Assembly (NCBI GenBank): GCA_039881145.1
Contig: JAYKKI010000006.1
Location: 17,336,501 to 17,400,500, forward strand
Length of the DNA: 64,000 nt
Reading direction: 5' to 3'
Origin: Druceiella hillmani
Lineage: Eukaryota; Arthropoda; Insecta; Lepidoptera; Hepialidae
In this document: positions 10,597 through 24,330 of the stretch, in pieces
How the letters are laid out: each line of letters opens with the position of its first letter
How positions within the stretch are numbered: position 1 is the stretch's first letter
Made by a program: the position numbers and the translations under genes
The notes under the pieces: model-generated
Databases searched by the model: none
What the model was told of the DNA's origin: nothing
The model's input: only the letters and a program-made list of their open reading frames with translations

Positions 10597-13448
10597 GACT
10601 GAAAATTGATTTGCAATGTGTCTTGAAAGCAACGCTAATTTATATCAATAAGTGTTTACCTAAGGATAAGGAGTCGGGGAAACATCTTTCGTACTTTGAC
10701 ACAATAACAATTTAAATTACATTAAAAATAAATAAACATGTTATAAGTTCAAAACACAATTATTAGACAATAAACAATGACATAATTTATCAGAGGAAGT
10801 TGTTTAAAGTGTTCGCCTTTATCATGTGATTAACAATATTTAAATATTTTCTCTAATAATTTACTTCCTTTGATAAATAATTAAGTGATTTGAAGATGTG
10901 GAAAATAACTAATACATTACATATTGTAAAGATTTATAATTGTTAATGGTTCTATGTAGCTTCATTGAAGGTTCTCGTTGACGAATAAAACACTGTTTTA
11001 ACAACGAGAAAACCGCGATGATTTAGGCGCTACTTGCCATATTGAAGAAATGTGGAAAAATGATTATTTTGGGCCAATCCGTATAAATATCTCTCCCATA
11101 ATTCGGGTTTTAGAAAGGATGAACGCCTTTCGAATATAGGGATAATTGCTTCAGTAATACCTTTTGGTATTGATGGTTTATCGATGAATGGTTCAAGGTT
11201 ACCTATAGTTAAGGTATGATGAAATTTGCATCAAGACTTATAGATACAAATAATGGGGAGATTTCCTGATACTGGTGTTTTGGGGTATATTATATCACCC
11301 AAATAACATAGTCCATGTTGTCGATATAGAGGTGTTTTAAGTAAAATTATCACTATCAGTTAGGTCACCGAAACGAGCATTAAGAATAAATACGTACGTT
11401 ACATATTTCTATAGACTAAATACAAATTTTACAGTTACGAATACAATAAACTCAGCAAAAGAATAGAGTCTGGAATACCGCGAATACAATAGACGTCCCG
11501 TCTGAGCGTTCCGCTCATGCGTCCTATCCCCATCGCTCTACCTGCTTCTACTTACAGCGCATAACCTTCTAATTTTTAAAATTTCCATGTAAAATTTTGT
11601 ACACATTTTCCTGCAAGAGTATACTGTAATTGTATGCAAAGCTGTGATACAATGTGATATTATGAACATTGCCTCAATTCTTTTCTCCTGTTCGATTCGC
11701 GACTTTAGGGCTAAGATGGTGGAGTTATTGGGTGGTTCACAACAGGCTCGTTATTTTCACTATGTTTAATTACATTTGTATTCATTGTATTTTAATAATT
11801 CGTATTTCTAATTAATTTGCCCAACATATTGGCAGTACGCTGTAAATTGAGAAATGAATTCTCTAAAATTCTAAACAAAGAGATACAAATAATGAATTTT
11901 GCTTATGTACTAAATTGGAATTCAAACGATTAAAGAATTTTTCTCCCAAATACTAAAAATTAATTTTTTTTGCTTTTATTGCAATTTTTAGTCTAATGCA
12001 ATTTTTTAAGACGATATGTTATATGACATATCGGAAGACAGAAGTTGGGATGTTATTTAACAATTGGAAGTTAACTCAAGTAAAATAAAGCATTTGATCG
12101 AACCTTTTTTTTTCGTTTGCTTACGAGAATACAGAAGTACATTTCATGAGAAGAAACACCATTTTTCATTTTTTAAAGTACCTTTCTATACGGTCGTGGT
12201 AAATTTTTTTTACCACGAATATACAGAAAAGTATTTCAAAAGGGAACCTCATGGGTTATTGAAGATGTCTTTTAAAATGTAATCGAAAATGTATGGTAAT
12301 ACATTTTGATGAATTTTTTCCTTTATGACTTATGTCTGCGGCAATATGTTATGTTTAAGAATACTAGAATTTTTTTAAATTAAATTTGTCGTTAATATAA
12401 AAAAAACTCTCTATAATAGAATTTAGTAAGTATCTTTGTCAATGTGTATTATTAACTTAAAGAAATATAGAAAATCAACTTATTTTGATTATGTCTATAA
12501 GATATTACTAGGCAATATATTTATCCACTGGGAGATAATATTAGGTAATTGAAATGTTATATACAAGGGTGAACTCTCATAGGTACTTACATAAGTGTTA
12601 TGAAATCCTCGTAGTGCAAGTTTTACTCGCAAGTACTTCGTTTTGTATGGGTTTAGGCATTTTAAATAATTATAGTGCAATGGCCTCATGTGCAACACGT
12701 TGTCTTGGAAATAAAAATGATTTGAGTCTTAATAATGATACAGGTATTTAAAGCCATTTTGTGCTTATGTGTAGATTTACGTAAATAAAATTTAATTTCA
12801 CAAAGAATCTAAACTATGTTACTCTTTAGTGATTATATTAGACAATTGAATAAAGTTTAAAAATTAAAATAAGCTCATAAAAATGTTCGGAATTTATATA
12901 AAAAATGTTATAGGCCAAACTGAACAGAAAATATGAAAATGATGCGCACAAAATAGAGTAAATAAATAGTTTAGTAATAAAGAGGGTATTATAGTAGGGC
13001 TATTAGGTATTATAGTAGTAACTAAAGTAAGGTACTTTAGTTACGGTAGCTTAATTAACCTTTTTACTATTATTAACAAATAGTCCAGTACACTTTGAGT
13101 GAATATGTTGGTTTAATAATAAAACTGTAAATGTTTTAAGCGGTTTCATGGAGTAATTGAATTAAGGGTAATATTTTCAAATGGTGAATAATTTCTGAGC
13201 AATGACCGCTGAATTGTATCTGAGTGATGATAGCTGAAGTATGTTTAAATAATAAAAGTTAAATTCTGTCTGTGAAATACAATTCATAATATGAAAATAC
13301 GACAAATTCACTAGGGAAATAATTATGACATGTCACGAACATCGACCTCACCACATTTGCATTTGGGTTTATTATGCTCGTAATTCGTGGGTGTAATGCA
13401 CGGTGGCTGCATTTAAAAAGAAATAATATACCGATGTGTATATCGGTA

Positions 13449-13449
<1 letters not shown>

Positions 13450-13494
<45 letters not shown>
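13450..13494. repeat. (TA)n microsatellite
   Basis: TA run flanked by two near-copies of 'accgatgtgtatatcggtagtatata' / 'accaatatgtacctcggtagtatata', suggesting that the flank was duplicated around the expanding tract. Confidence 0.95.
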
Positions 13495-13498
<4 letters not shown>

Positions 13499-13944
13499 CC
13501 TACTTTCTAGTATAAATACTGTACCAATATGTACCTCGGTAGTATATATAGTTCACATCGCCATTAATTGCTCAACTATTTCATTAAAAATGGAACCGGC
13601 TATTTGCGAGCTTTAATTTTCAAAACCTTACTTTACCGAAATAATTTAAGAGAACCTAAATAATTTCCCAAACTGGGGATTATGTTGGAGAATACAATTA
13701 TGAATATTAATTCTAAGCCATAAGTGTTTTTTTTATAGGTTGTAACTTGTGTTTACTTTGATGAAAGTAAAGTACATTCATTTGGTATTGTATATTATTT
13801 TAAGGTGATAGTTTTTACAATTTTTATTCATCAGTTCTTAATCTCTCGAACGTGCATGTCACTTACTGAGTGACACTACCGCTCGCGGTGACTAGCGCTA
13901 CACAGTCAAATTAAAATGAAATAAATATATATATCATAGAAATA

Positions 13945-13948
<4 letters not shown>

Positions 13949-13989
<41 letters not shown>
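13949..13989. repeat. (TA)n microsatellite
   Basis: TA run flanked by short 'atatatcatag' copies on both sides. Confidence 0.95.
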
Positions 13990-13991
<2 letters not shown>

Positions 13992-16900
13992 TAGGATATA
14001 TATATCATAGAAATGGTAGACAATTAAATATCACAGAAAAGAGAACGACATAACAAATGGAATTGCTATATATTCATCTGTAACGTACATTAATCTTTGG
14101 CGGTATGATTTTTCGAAAATTTTGTGTTACTGAGTTTTGTTTAGAAATTTAACGATAAGATAAATTTATATTAGGATAAATAATTTTTTTACATATATTG
14201 TTTATGTTTTCTTGGTAGTTACAAAAATACAATTTATAAGACTTTTCCTTTATAAACCTTTATTCCTTATTTAAAGAGGAAAATTTTATTTTCATTTTTT
14301 TATTACTTTTTATCCTGTTAACCATATAAATGGTACAATGCTTCGACTATGTTGCAACTATATTTCTCTTCTGACTAAATATTCTACTAATTCTCGTTAC
14401 AAATAAATCCCTATAAAGGTCGTTACAATAAGGTTATACTTTCGAAATTACACATCATTTTATCAACATGGTGTGTGCAATGATGTTACGTGAATGTGAC
14501 CTTCAAGTTCGAGGGGATAAGTCTATGCACTCAGTTCTTATTGAGTAAGCGCTAAAAATTGAACTTAAAGTTTCCTGGTGACATTAAGTCGTACAAAAGG
14601 CAGTCACAGCAAACATATAAATAGAAAAATAGACAGACAAAAAGAAAAGTCTCTAAGGGAATATTCTATAAGAACAAAGAAGCTAGATTTTAATCTAAAT
14701 CCTAGGTTTCATCACAATGAAAGTTGCTTTCAAATTGGTACAGTAATTTTTTCGTACTACTTCAACAAATAGGCAGACAAAAAGTCCCTTACAGAATAGG
14801 CAATCATGACAAAAGTTAACTTAGATTTTTGATGAATCGATTTTCGTTGAATCAAAGGCAATAAACCCAGTGAAAGTGGCATGGAAGTTTAGTAGTTTTT
14901 GCATACTGCTCTAAAAATAGACAGACAAAAATTTTAAAAAGTTACTTTGACTACTACTCGATCCCAGACATTTCATCGACGTAAAAACATTCTGAATATA
15001 ACAGATTTTATTTAACTTTATCGATGTCAAAAGAATTGAATCAACTATATTGGTTACAGGTTAAATAATGTTATTGGTTATCAAACTATGAGATTTTATT
15101 AGACAATATTTATAGAAATTTGCAATTATTTAAATATTTTCTTCGCAAAATCTAGAATTTACTATAAATAACATGCATATTTAAAGGTGAACATTCCCAC
15201 AAATACCACCAGTTAAACGTCTGCTCTGATAGAGGCTTTGCTTTTTAATGTTGAAGTAATTTAATTTAATTTGGGCTTCTACAGATGAATAAGAATTTAT
15301 CCAAATTTAACTGTTTGTCACGGCAAATACTGTCAACGTGAGCAGTAGGTAACTTTATCACGTTACTGAGCCGTCAACGTGACGGGCACCTCGACGAGGG
15401 TGCATATTTTAAAAGGTGGAGCTTATTCGTATCTACGTATATAATTAGTATCAGCGTTTTGTACAAATGCAGCGTCTTCTTTGTCAAAACTCTATCCGTA
15501 TCTTCAAATTTAGAAGCCTTTCAAAAGTGTTTTTGGCATAAGACAACTTGTTGCAAATTTCATTGTGTGCAAAATGAAATTAAGTTACCATTAACAATTT
15601 TTATATTTAACTTCAAATATGCCCATGGAATTTTCAAAAAAAAAATGAGAAAAATAATACAGGTTAACCGAAATAATTTCATTTGAAAGTTTCAATCGAA
15701 TGTAAGTATTCAGATTTTTCAAATCAATGGTTGAAAAATGAAAAAGGTGAGGAGGAAGAAATTGCATGGAAAAATGAAAAATAGTAAATACGACTTCAGT
15801 TTCATTAAAAATACATATCCAATGATACTTCATACAAAGAAAGATGGGCGAAAAAATTTGACCTTCTTAATATATATAGACTTTATATATAACGCTTCAT
15901 ATGTACACACATTTATAAAATAATTTTGATGAATAAATCGAGATATTCATAAGTTTTATAATATTTATAATATTTTTCCGTTTATAATATTTTCTTCACA
16001 TAGGTCTAAAAAATAAAAACTGTGACAGACGGACGATTACTTGTTCTACAACGAAATCTTGAGAAATAAATTTTTTTTATTTTAATTTAAGTATGCCCCT
16101 GTGCAAGCTTTTAAAATTCATTTTTCAAATTCAAATTAAACAGCTGGCCGAGTGCGAAATAATGTATACTTTAGTACAAATTTTGAAACGACTGAAAAGA
16201 TGAACTTTAAATTATTGGTTTTTAATAAATAGATGGAAACAAGAGTGATTTTCCCAGTTTTAATAACAGGATCATTATCAAGATCTACGCCATATATGGC
16301 AATTTCTCACAATAGCGCTATTGACAGTTGTATTTTGTTGCCGCCAGAAAACAAACCAGCCAGATATGTCACACTTATTGTTGCTGTGAATTCACGTAAC
16401 TTATTATAAAAATGCGTGCTCGGGACATGTAGTACCGACCCCTTTTAAAGAGATGGCTTAAGGGCTATTTTAATGATTTGTTTAATGCTAAGACTCCGAT
16501 TAATTAATATTTGCTTACTGGACGTGAAAATTATTTACTTTCTGTGAAATGATGGTGAAGTCTTAATAATTGGGGTCAAGTGACGCCTAGCTCGTTCATG
16601 GTGTAAAAGGACTTCTTGAATGACAATTCATCGAAAGTAATTTTGACAAGTGCTAATGGGTAAATTGTTACATTTCTATCACAAGTACCGATCTTGAAGC
16701 TTGTTATGGTTTATTAATGGTTTTATAACGTATATTATTTCATCGATACAATTTCGCCATTATTCAAACCCAAAAAAAAATCTTACAAGTTGTTTTCTAC
16801 TTGTATTTTAGAGAGGAAATAGAAATAAAACAAAGTACACGGAGTTCCAGTGGAAACCGAAATAAAGCAAAATAGTACTATTTAATTGATAATCTTTATA

Positions 16901-17839
16901 CATGGTGCCAAATAATCTCAAGAAAGAGGAACTCTAGCTAGGTAACTGAGTGTTTTTTAAAATTTCTCATTGTTCATAAAACTCATTCACGTAAACATGT
17001 TACCCAGTATTTATTTTATAGGCGAAAAATATCGTAACTTCTTTTTAAAAAATGTTTACAAAATTCTTAAAAAAAGGAAGTATTGATTACGTACTTTCTG
17101 TTTCCTAGTGGTTAGTGGAATGAACAAAACGACAAATATGCAAGCTCATAAATCTGTTCCAGCTCATAAATTTGCACATGTGCCCTACAAAAATTAAAGA
17201 AAAAGAAATAAATATTTTCGCATAGAGCTGTAATTTCTGGTTGTAATCGGAAAAGTATTTCCGGTGATAACTAGGAAGTTAGAGGCCATCTGCTCGCGTA
17301 CAGCAAAGTGAGATGACGGTCGCGTTAATTCCATTATTTTTACCTTGTTTGGCAGCTCAGATTCTAGAGGTTATTTATCCTTTTTCGTTTCAATTCGGAC
17401 AATTATGCTCCCCTTGATGCAAAATTATCCAACCATGTTTGTGACACAATACTGTATTACTTGAAGTAGTATTAAATTGAAAGTATGTCACATTTTTATC
17501 AGTGTGATTCACACATTGAGTCATTTAGATGACAGTTTTTTCGTGGAATTTTTATCAGACCACTCGTTTCATGGTGGATTATGGAACCTTAAAAATAAAA
17601 AAGTATATATTAGTATTTATTTATTTGACATAAATCTTGATAAGAGATGCAGTGTATAACAGTATGGAGGGGAGCAAAAGCACAGAAGGATATAAACCTA
17701 CACGGGGAACAGCTTGCGCTTAAGCAATTTATTAAACTATAACTTTAGCCCCTCCTTCCTTACCACGTGAAGTTTTAATGGTGAGCTAAATATTTTCATA
17801 AATAGTTAAATGTATCACTTCGTAAAATTTCCCTCTCGT

Positions 17840-17985
17840 CAGAAATGTCAAAGGACAATGAGAGCCAAATTAGTCATCTCCGTGCTGCAATCGCGCTCAC
17901 GTGTCGGTGACGAGTGTCAGCGTCTTGGACATTTTCCCGGTCGCGAGCATTTTCCTTGACAACCTTTTTAAGATTCAATTTGCAC
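17840..17985. other. GC-richer island, possible conserved non-coding element
   Basis: Clearly less AT-rich than its surroundings, with 'tcgcgctcacgtgtcggtgac' style wording that includes an E-box-like CACGTG. There is no ORF of note. The base composition suggests constraint, but nothing more can be shown from one sequence. Confidence 0.3.
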
Positions 17986-18238
17986 TTGTGTGCCTATTTA
18001 TAATTTCATTTCTTTTAACACAACGACTTCATTTAGTTTAAGCGAACGAGTTTCCGTTGGTCGAACGTATTTTTAAAAGTCGTTTTGGCTGTAGCTCCGA
18101 AACAGTTTATAGTTTTGATCCTAGCACCGATGGATGGTAGTACCAAATAATGCATTATTCTTGGAAAAATAATGTAAGGAATTGTACGAGTAAATTGATC
18201 ATTATCAGAAAAAGCTGAGGTGGTGTTGTGCTTATGAG

Positions 18239-18272
18239 TGACCTGATACTTAGAATTCGCAGTATCAGGTCA
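18239..18272. repeat. 12-bp perfect stem, 10-nt loop
   Basis: TGACCTGATACT and AGTATCAGGTCA are exact reverse complements separated by 'tagaattcgc'. No transcription unit is evident around it. It may be chance or part of an old inverted-repeat element. Confidence 0.7.
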
Positions 18273-20814
18273 TCGATTAGGGAAGCATTATTCCAGGTTT
18301 TTTTATCTTATTAATAAACCTACTTAATGTGGCCAAAAGGTGATTCATGACAATTTCTTATGACATTCGATGTGGGATCGAAAATTAAAAATGAAAAAAG
18401 AGTGACCCAAAAATAAGATTTTTTTACTCAATTGGGACCGAAAAGGTTATATGATATGAGTATAGGAACGGTTCTAGAGATACGACTCATTAAATTTATA
18501 GAGAATAATTTCTTCATTAAGGAATTCTTGAAAAACTGAATAAGGAAGCGTGAGAACGAAATAAGCGCATTACACGAAAAAAATTTTTTTGGAAAAAAAA
18601 ATAGTGTGTATACTTATGTACGCGCGTTAGAAGTTATATGTCCTTGGCATAATAAAAAAATCACTTCATTTAGCATGCAAATAATTAGTCGAAATAAAAT
18701 AATGATAAAATAATAATAATAATAGTAATAATAATGATATTTTTAACTGAATGTTAGTTTTTTTATAAAATTAAATAAATGAAGTTTAATTATTTTAAAA
18801 TTTTAAAAGAATATAATGAATTGTTAAATTTATTAAAACAATCTACATAAAGTTTAATTAATAATGAATATGCTAAAATTTTATTTTAATTTCTTAAATT
18901 TTAATTATTTAATAAATGATAAAGTAATAATTTATAATTTATAATGCAAATAAATACATACCGAAATTTAAACTCACTTAGAGAAATATACTCAAAATAT
19001 ATTTTAACAACCTTAAAGCGCAATTTATACCACGAATTTTCAAAATAAATAATTGTTATAATTTTCAAAATAAATAACAGTTAAAACTTACATTTGTATC
19101 AATATAAAACACGTGTTACAATTACCTCAGTAACAATCATAAATATAGCATCAGTTACTACACGCATGTAAATACATGTTTAGTGAGCAACTTCATCCTG
19201 TCGATTTTTGTTGCATCGTGTTTGCGCATGTGCGCATCTTAAAATTTGACTCTCCTCCTTTTTTTCATAACGCGCCTAAAGAAATATAACTTGAAAATAA
19301 TTAACACACACATTTTAACGATTTGGTTGAAATGCTATACGTTTATAATACATAATTTATACATATAACAATATGTACTAATTTTTTTTTGAGATTCATG
19401 TCTCACCACAAAGTAATAATTAAGTTAAAATTGAATTAAGCATCTTGCTTCGTAGCGGCGGTTTTTAGGGTTGCTTTTTATTATTTTGGACGAATTCTTC
19501 AATTTACTATCACATAAATAAAACAATTTTAAACGAATTCAATTCAATGCCCAAAAAAATTGTACACATTTTTAGCCATTCGCGTACAAAATGCTATTTC
19601 CACGTATCCTAACCATTTGCTTGGCGTGATATGTATCGCGGTATCAAGTAACGTTTGTAGGTGTTCACGTGTTTATTTTCGTATCTAAATGTTATGATAA
19701 TTGGAAAATTTTGTTAACCCAATGAAGCAGAGGCAGCATCCCAGTAAAATAAGTAGAATCAAAGACGCTCTTCGACTTAAAATGTCAAAGAGCATCTTGT
19801 TTGGGCTTTTTTGTCAATTTAACGTTCATCTTCCTGTGGATGTAGGATATGCTGCCGACATGATTTTTGGGCCTAATGTGAAATATAATATCATTAAATA
19901 GTAAGTTTGAGATCCTCAACTATAATATATCGCTTGTTACGGTTATCCATAAATTCGTCCGAAATGTAATATATCGTTAATAAGTAATAATACTGAATGT
20001 AACAAATTACTAAACTATTCTTAGGTTTCGTAGCCACAAATTTTTAGATAATTGCTAGATTTTTATCTCAATGTATGTTGGCCAAGTTATTTGCCACAAA
20101 ATAACTTCTTCATCGCCCAATATGAAGTTTTCGAGTAGCGTCTATGTGCAGTAAGTTGCTGTCTGTATTTATTTTATTTTTAAATTAATGTAGACTCAAA
20201 TGGATTGCAATGAAATATTTACAAAAGGCAATATTCTTTATTTATTCATTTTTTATATACGTAGTTAAAAACGTTAGGACAGGCTCGTTGTAAAAATTCT
20301 CATTAATTAAAAAAAATATTACTTAATTTTAACTGAATTTTAAGAGTTCTTCAATGACGCGATGGGATCTGTAAGAAAAAGAAGTTTTTATACCCAAATT
20401 CCACCTACAGAGGTGTTTAAAGAAAAAAAATGTTTATTTTGTATATCAACGTAACTCAATCATCTTTCTGTAAAATTTTTTACCAATTTGTCTTACACTG
20501 AAAGAGTTGTTACACTATGATATGCAGACAAATAGATGAACAGATGGACGTATCTAAATTATCAGTGCTCCGTTTTTGCAATTTGGCTACGAAATTTTTT
20601 AAATTTAGTCACATATAAGCTAAAATTATAATGTATAAAGTAGAAATTATATTTTTATATTTACTAACTGCTTTCTTATCTCTAGGAATATGCACGAACT
20701 AATTAAAGAAAAGTCTTTACATAGTAAGTAGATGAAGGAAAATATTCAAATTGTTCATTACATTTATAGCAACATAACGACAGAATAAATAAAGCAAATA
20801 CTGACACTAATAAT

Positions 20815-21117
20815 AAAATTGTTTCAGCATAATTCGTAATGTAAAAAGCAGAACAAGTGAACTAATCGTCAAAATGTAATAAAATCTTTTAAGCATGATT
20901 TGTAATGTGACGAGCAGAACTAGAGAACTAATCGTTAAGGTGTAATAAAATTGATTAAGCATAATTCGTAATGTGACAAGTAGAACTAGAGAACTAATAG
21001 TTAAGGTGTAATAAAATCGATAGAGCATATTTTGTAATGCTACGTGCAGTACTAGAGAACGAATCGTTAAGGTGTAATAAAATCGATTAAGCACAATTCG
21101 TAATGTAAAAAGCAGTC
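20815..21117. repeat. Tandem satellite, 66-bp unit, about 4.5 copies
   Basis: Copies are anchored at 20827, 20893, 20959, 21025 and 21091 by 'gcataattcgtaatgt' and 'gaactaatcgttaaggtgtaataaaat'. The period is exactly 66 bp. Since 66 is divisible by three, one minus-strand frame stays open across the array and gives a false protein of 22-residue repeats. Confidence 0.93.
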
Positions 21118-21125
21118 GAAGTGAG

Positions 21126-21197
21126 ATGTCGGATGAGCGTGTTCCAATGGGCGATGCAAATGAGATGCAGGTGATCGGTAGCTCTGTTTGCTCAATG
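21126..21197 (+). CDS. Candidate upstream first exon (24 codons)
   Basis: An ATG opens a frame starting MSDERVPMGDANEMQVIGSS and reaches a strong splice donor, ATG|GTAAGT, at 21198. It ends in phase 0. The acceptor at 34531-34533 opens a phase-0 frame that runs without a stop into the transporter start at 34579, so this exon could add 24 + 15 residues to the transporter N-terminus. One in three random pairs would also fit, and the exon begins within 10 bp of a satellite. It may instead belong to another gene or be chance. Confidence 0.3.
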
Positions 21198-21199
21198 GT

Positions 21200-22480
21200 A
21201 AGTTTATCCTTTCCCCCGTCCTCGGCTATTTTACATTATCGATCACAGCGGCCGCCTCGAATTCGCACAATTAGAGGTTTTATGAAGGACCGGCACATCA
21301 GAGGTGACCCTAAGCTAAATTATGTGATATTTTGCGAGCACACAATAGATTTCAAAGGGAGGAGTTTCTCACTTTGAAACGTATTTGTATTTTTAATGTA
21401 TTCTTGTACTAAGGAATGTAGATACGAGTTTGGAACCTTTGCATTGTAACCTGAATAATACCCCTTTGGCCCTAAATAATATTGGTAAAAACCTATTGTG
21501 CAATTTGTTTAATTATTGTCATTTTAAAAAAATTGCTTGCATATAAACGATAGTTTTTAGATGGAAAATATTTATGTTTTAACTTTAAAGTTAATATCAA
21601 TTTAAAATATATAATTCTTTGCAACAGGTTGCAAATTTCTTACATGGTTATATTTTAATATCTTCAGGTTTTCCAGACTTTTGAAATTAAATAAAAGTGG
21701 AAATGTGTATTTTACTTGCGTATCGTATTTGCGTATGGAGAGAGAGAATTTTATCGTGTATTTTATTTTTGTAAATAGAGAACAAAATTCATGGAAGAAG
21801 AATACATCTGTGTCAAATAACTTAATTGCACAGATACCAAGTTTTCTTACGGGTTGTTTTGGTACTTGGGGGATATTTTTGTTATTATCTTTGTGTATTA
21901 CAAAAAAATGTCCATGCGCAGGGTAGTATCACTATTACTTTATAAATATAGGACAGTTAAATTGTTTTTCAAGACTGACCCGATACATAATTTGAATGAT
22001 GCACTCGTCTTGATACTATATGATCAGGGAAACATAGAAAAGTTAGGAAGGGGAATATAAAAAAGTTGAAAGTTGAGAGGGAAGCACAAAATTTAATTGT
22101 CTTGCAATTTTTTTTGAACGTTCTCATCTACAATCTTCAAAAAGACTAATTGTGTTTTGTGATCAAGGACATTTTTTATAAAAATTCCTTTGTTGAATTT
22201 AGAATTAATTAATTATCATCGTTGAAATACATTTGCTTTTATTTTCAAATAAATTGTATGAGTTTATGTTGACAATTTTCAGCTCCCAGGTGAATTAGGT
22301 TTGTTCATGAAGTTAAACGATGAGTTTTAATACATTTAAGTCTTCTCGATTCGAGAGTAGTATCTTGAAGCCAAATGGCTCCTACGTTGGTATTTTCATG
22401 TCTAATAAAATTTATTTTTCATGTCTAATAGCATATTATTAGATAATTTGATTAAACCATTTTATGTCTTAATGTCAGGA
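21200..22480. other. Non-coding stretch
   Basis: No recognisable gene. 21210-21310 is GC-richer ('gcggccgcctcgaattcgc') and open on the + strand, but has no family motif. The remaining frames (21681-22060 +) look like noise. Confidence 0.45.
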
Positions 22481-22489
22481 ATTCGCATA

Positions 22490-24330
22490 AACTATTTTGA
22501 CTTCGTTGGATTACATTACGACTGAATTGCTTAGCACAGCCCCAAACTGAACACCATACATCCAAATCGGTTTGACGATATACTGGAAAATAAGTAGTTT
22601 ACGATATAGGTTAAGTTGGGAATGACGTTCAATTAACAAATAAATTTTCATTGTTTCATCCTGATTTGCTTAGGTTCTAAGTCTTTGACACGGTGTTTTC
22701 AATTAAGTCTATTATTCAGATGGAGTCCAAGGCAAATCACTGAATCTACTTGCGGTGCTTGAATTCCGAATGCGTAGGCTGATGGGCTTGAATGGATTTT
22801 GACTCTTTAAGTTTAATTTTTTAATTAGCGATCCATCCGTTGATTTTGGAAAGCGCTTGTTATACATTTTTGTTGGCTATATTTTGCTTGCCTGCATTTG
22901 TCATACTACCGCATTAACACTAGTTTTAGCAATGGTTTCTCAAACAATTTGGATATTGGCGGGTAATTGCGATATTGATCTATACGATATTATCTGTTCT
23001 GTTATTTCACCCACAGGTTTGTTTAACATAATTATCTGTGCGGTTTTGAAGCATTTCGGAACGTATTTTAATCGAAAATAAACTTTAAATAAGTATATTA
23101 TAATGATAATAGCTTTGCGTGATTATTATTTAAATACACCAGGAGATATTTTGACAATACTATATGCTTTTTTAGGATTTAGATTTTTGTCTATTTCTTG
23201 TTCCAGTTCTACTTGATTTACTAGTTTGACTGCTACTATCGATTAATACAAATGAGTTGGATTATATCTATGATATCGATTAATACTGGTTTGGAAGACT
23301 GATGGCAAATGTTGAGAAAAGATTTCAGCTTCTTCTTTATCTCTTCAGATCCATTGACCTTGTACGTTCTTGTAATTCATTCAAGTAAAGGACGATGCAA
23401 TTTCGGCAGAATAATTTATTTTTTGTACTGGCTCGTCTCTTACGGTGGAAATAGCTTGACAGGCTACCGCACGTAAGTGTTCTGTGCCTGTTGCTTCAGA
23501 TTGTCGATAGTGCTGAAACTTACTTTTAGGCCGATTAGGTTGTCAAGAATATTTTTTAATAGTTCCCAATCAGTTTATTTATTGGTGATGTTTTTTATTT
23601 GGTGAAGTTTGTTGCTCATTAGAATTGTTTGGATGAATTAATTTTATTACGGTTTTAGTGTAAAACTTTTTGAAAATTATATTGATGAAGACTACGTGGT
23701 TTATTTTATTCAAATAGTTTTTCTTCTAAATTTCAATTAGTTCAAAAGCAGTAGTGCTTTGTTTTTGCACTGTATAATGTAATATTTGCCAATACATTTT
23801 ATGCGCCTAAGTTTTCAATTACAAAGTCTTGGTAAGTTCAAGTTTTGGCAATTAATGCATTGTGATTTTATATTTTACCTTTTTAGGTTATTTAATGATC
23901 GCCTTGCAAGGCAACAAGTCATTGATATCTGACACAAAAATGTTGTTTTTTTACAACCTATGAAAAATTATAGAAAATGTTTATTACTTTTTCATTGCTG
24001 TTTGTTGTCTTTTTATATATATTTAGGATATTAAGAACATCGTATACCAGTTTATTTTTTGCTAATTTTATTTTTTAAAAGCTTTATTTTTTAAAAGAAA
24101 TTCTATTTTGCAATAGAGACAGTTTTGTCCGTCTCCTTCGACGTATATGATTCGGAGGTTATTTTTAATTGTTATATCAACGTGTTCTTATTAACACAGG
24201 ATTTAATATCGTCATTCGATATTAGCTTCAAGTTGTATTATAATTTTAGGCAGTTTCAAAATCTCGTATCTAAATCTAGAAAAATCTCCGACATTGCTTG
24301 CATTAATTGGTGGAGGTAATGGATTTTCGT
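22490..24330 (-). mobile_element. Jockey-type LINE remnant with internal deletion
   Basis: Minus strand, 5' end at the right. In order of transcription, about 23600-23270 reads the linker before reverse transcriptase ('DKEEAEIFSQHLPSVFQ', typical of jockey ORF2), about 23000-22860 reads the start of RT ('PPISKLFEKPLLKLVL'), and then the sequence jumps to the RT C-terminal 'VDSVICLGLHLNNRLN' (about 22735-22690) and 'QLNLYRKLLIFQYIVKPIW' (about 22630-22560). The catalytic YADD region between them is missing. Frames are broken throughout. 24330-23600 probably holds decayed upstream ORF sequence, which I could not read with certainty. Confidence 0.82.

Larger units (their letters stand above)
10600..20810. 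other. Ten kb of AT-rich DNA without a recognisable gene
   Basis: No host or transposon protein could be read with confidence on either strand. Recognisable items are TA tracts at 13450-13494 and 13949-13989, repeated 'agacagacaaaaa' wording at about 14627, 14773 and 14920 (decayed repeat tails), a short piece of repeat A near 15492, TAA/TAATAA-rich DNA at 18700-18740, a hairpin at 18239-18272, and a locally GC-richer island at 17840-17985. Confidence 0.55.
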
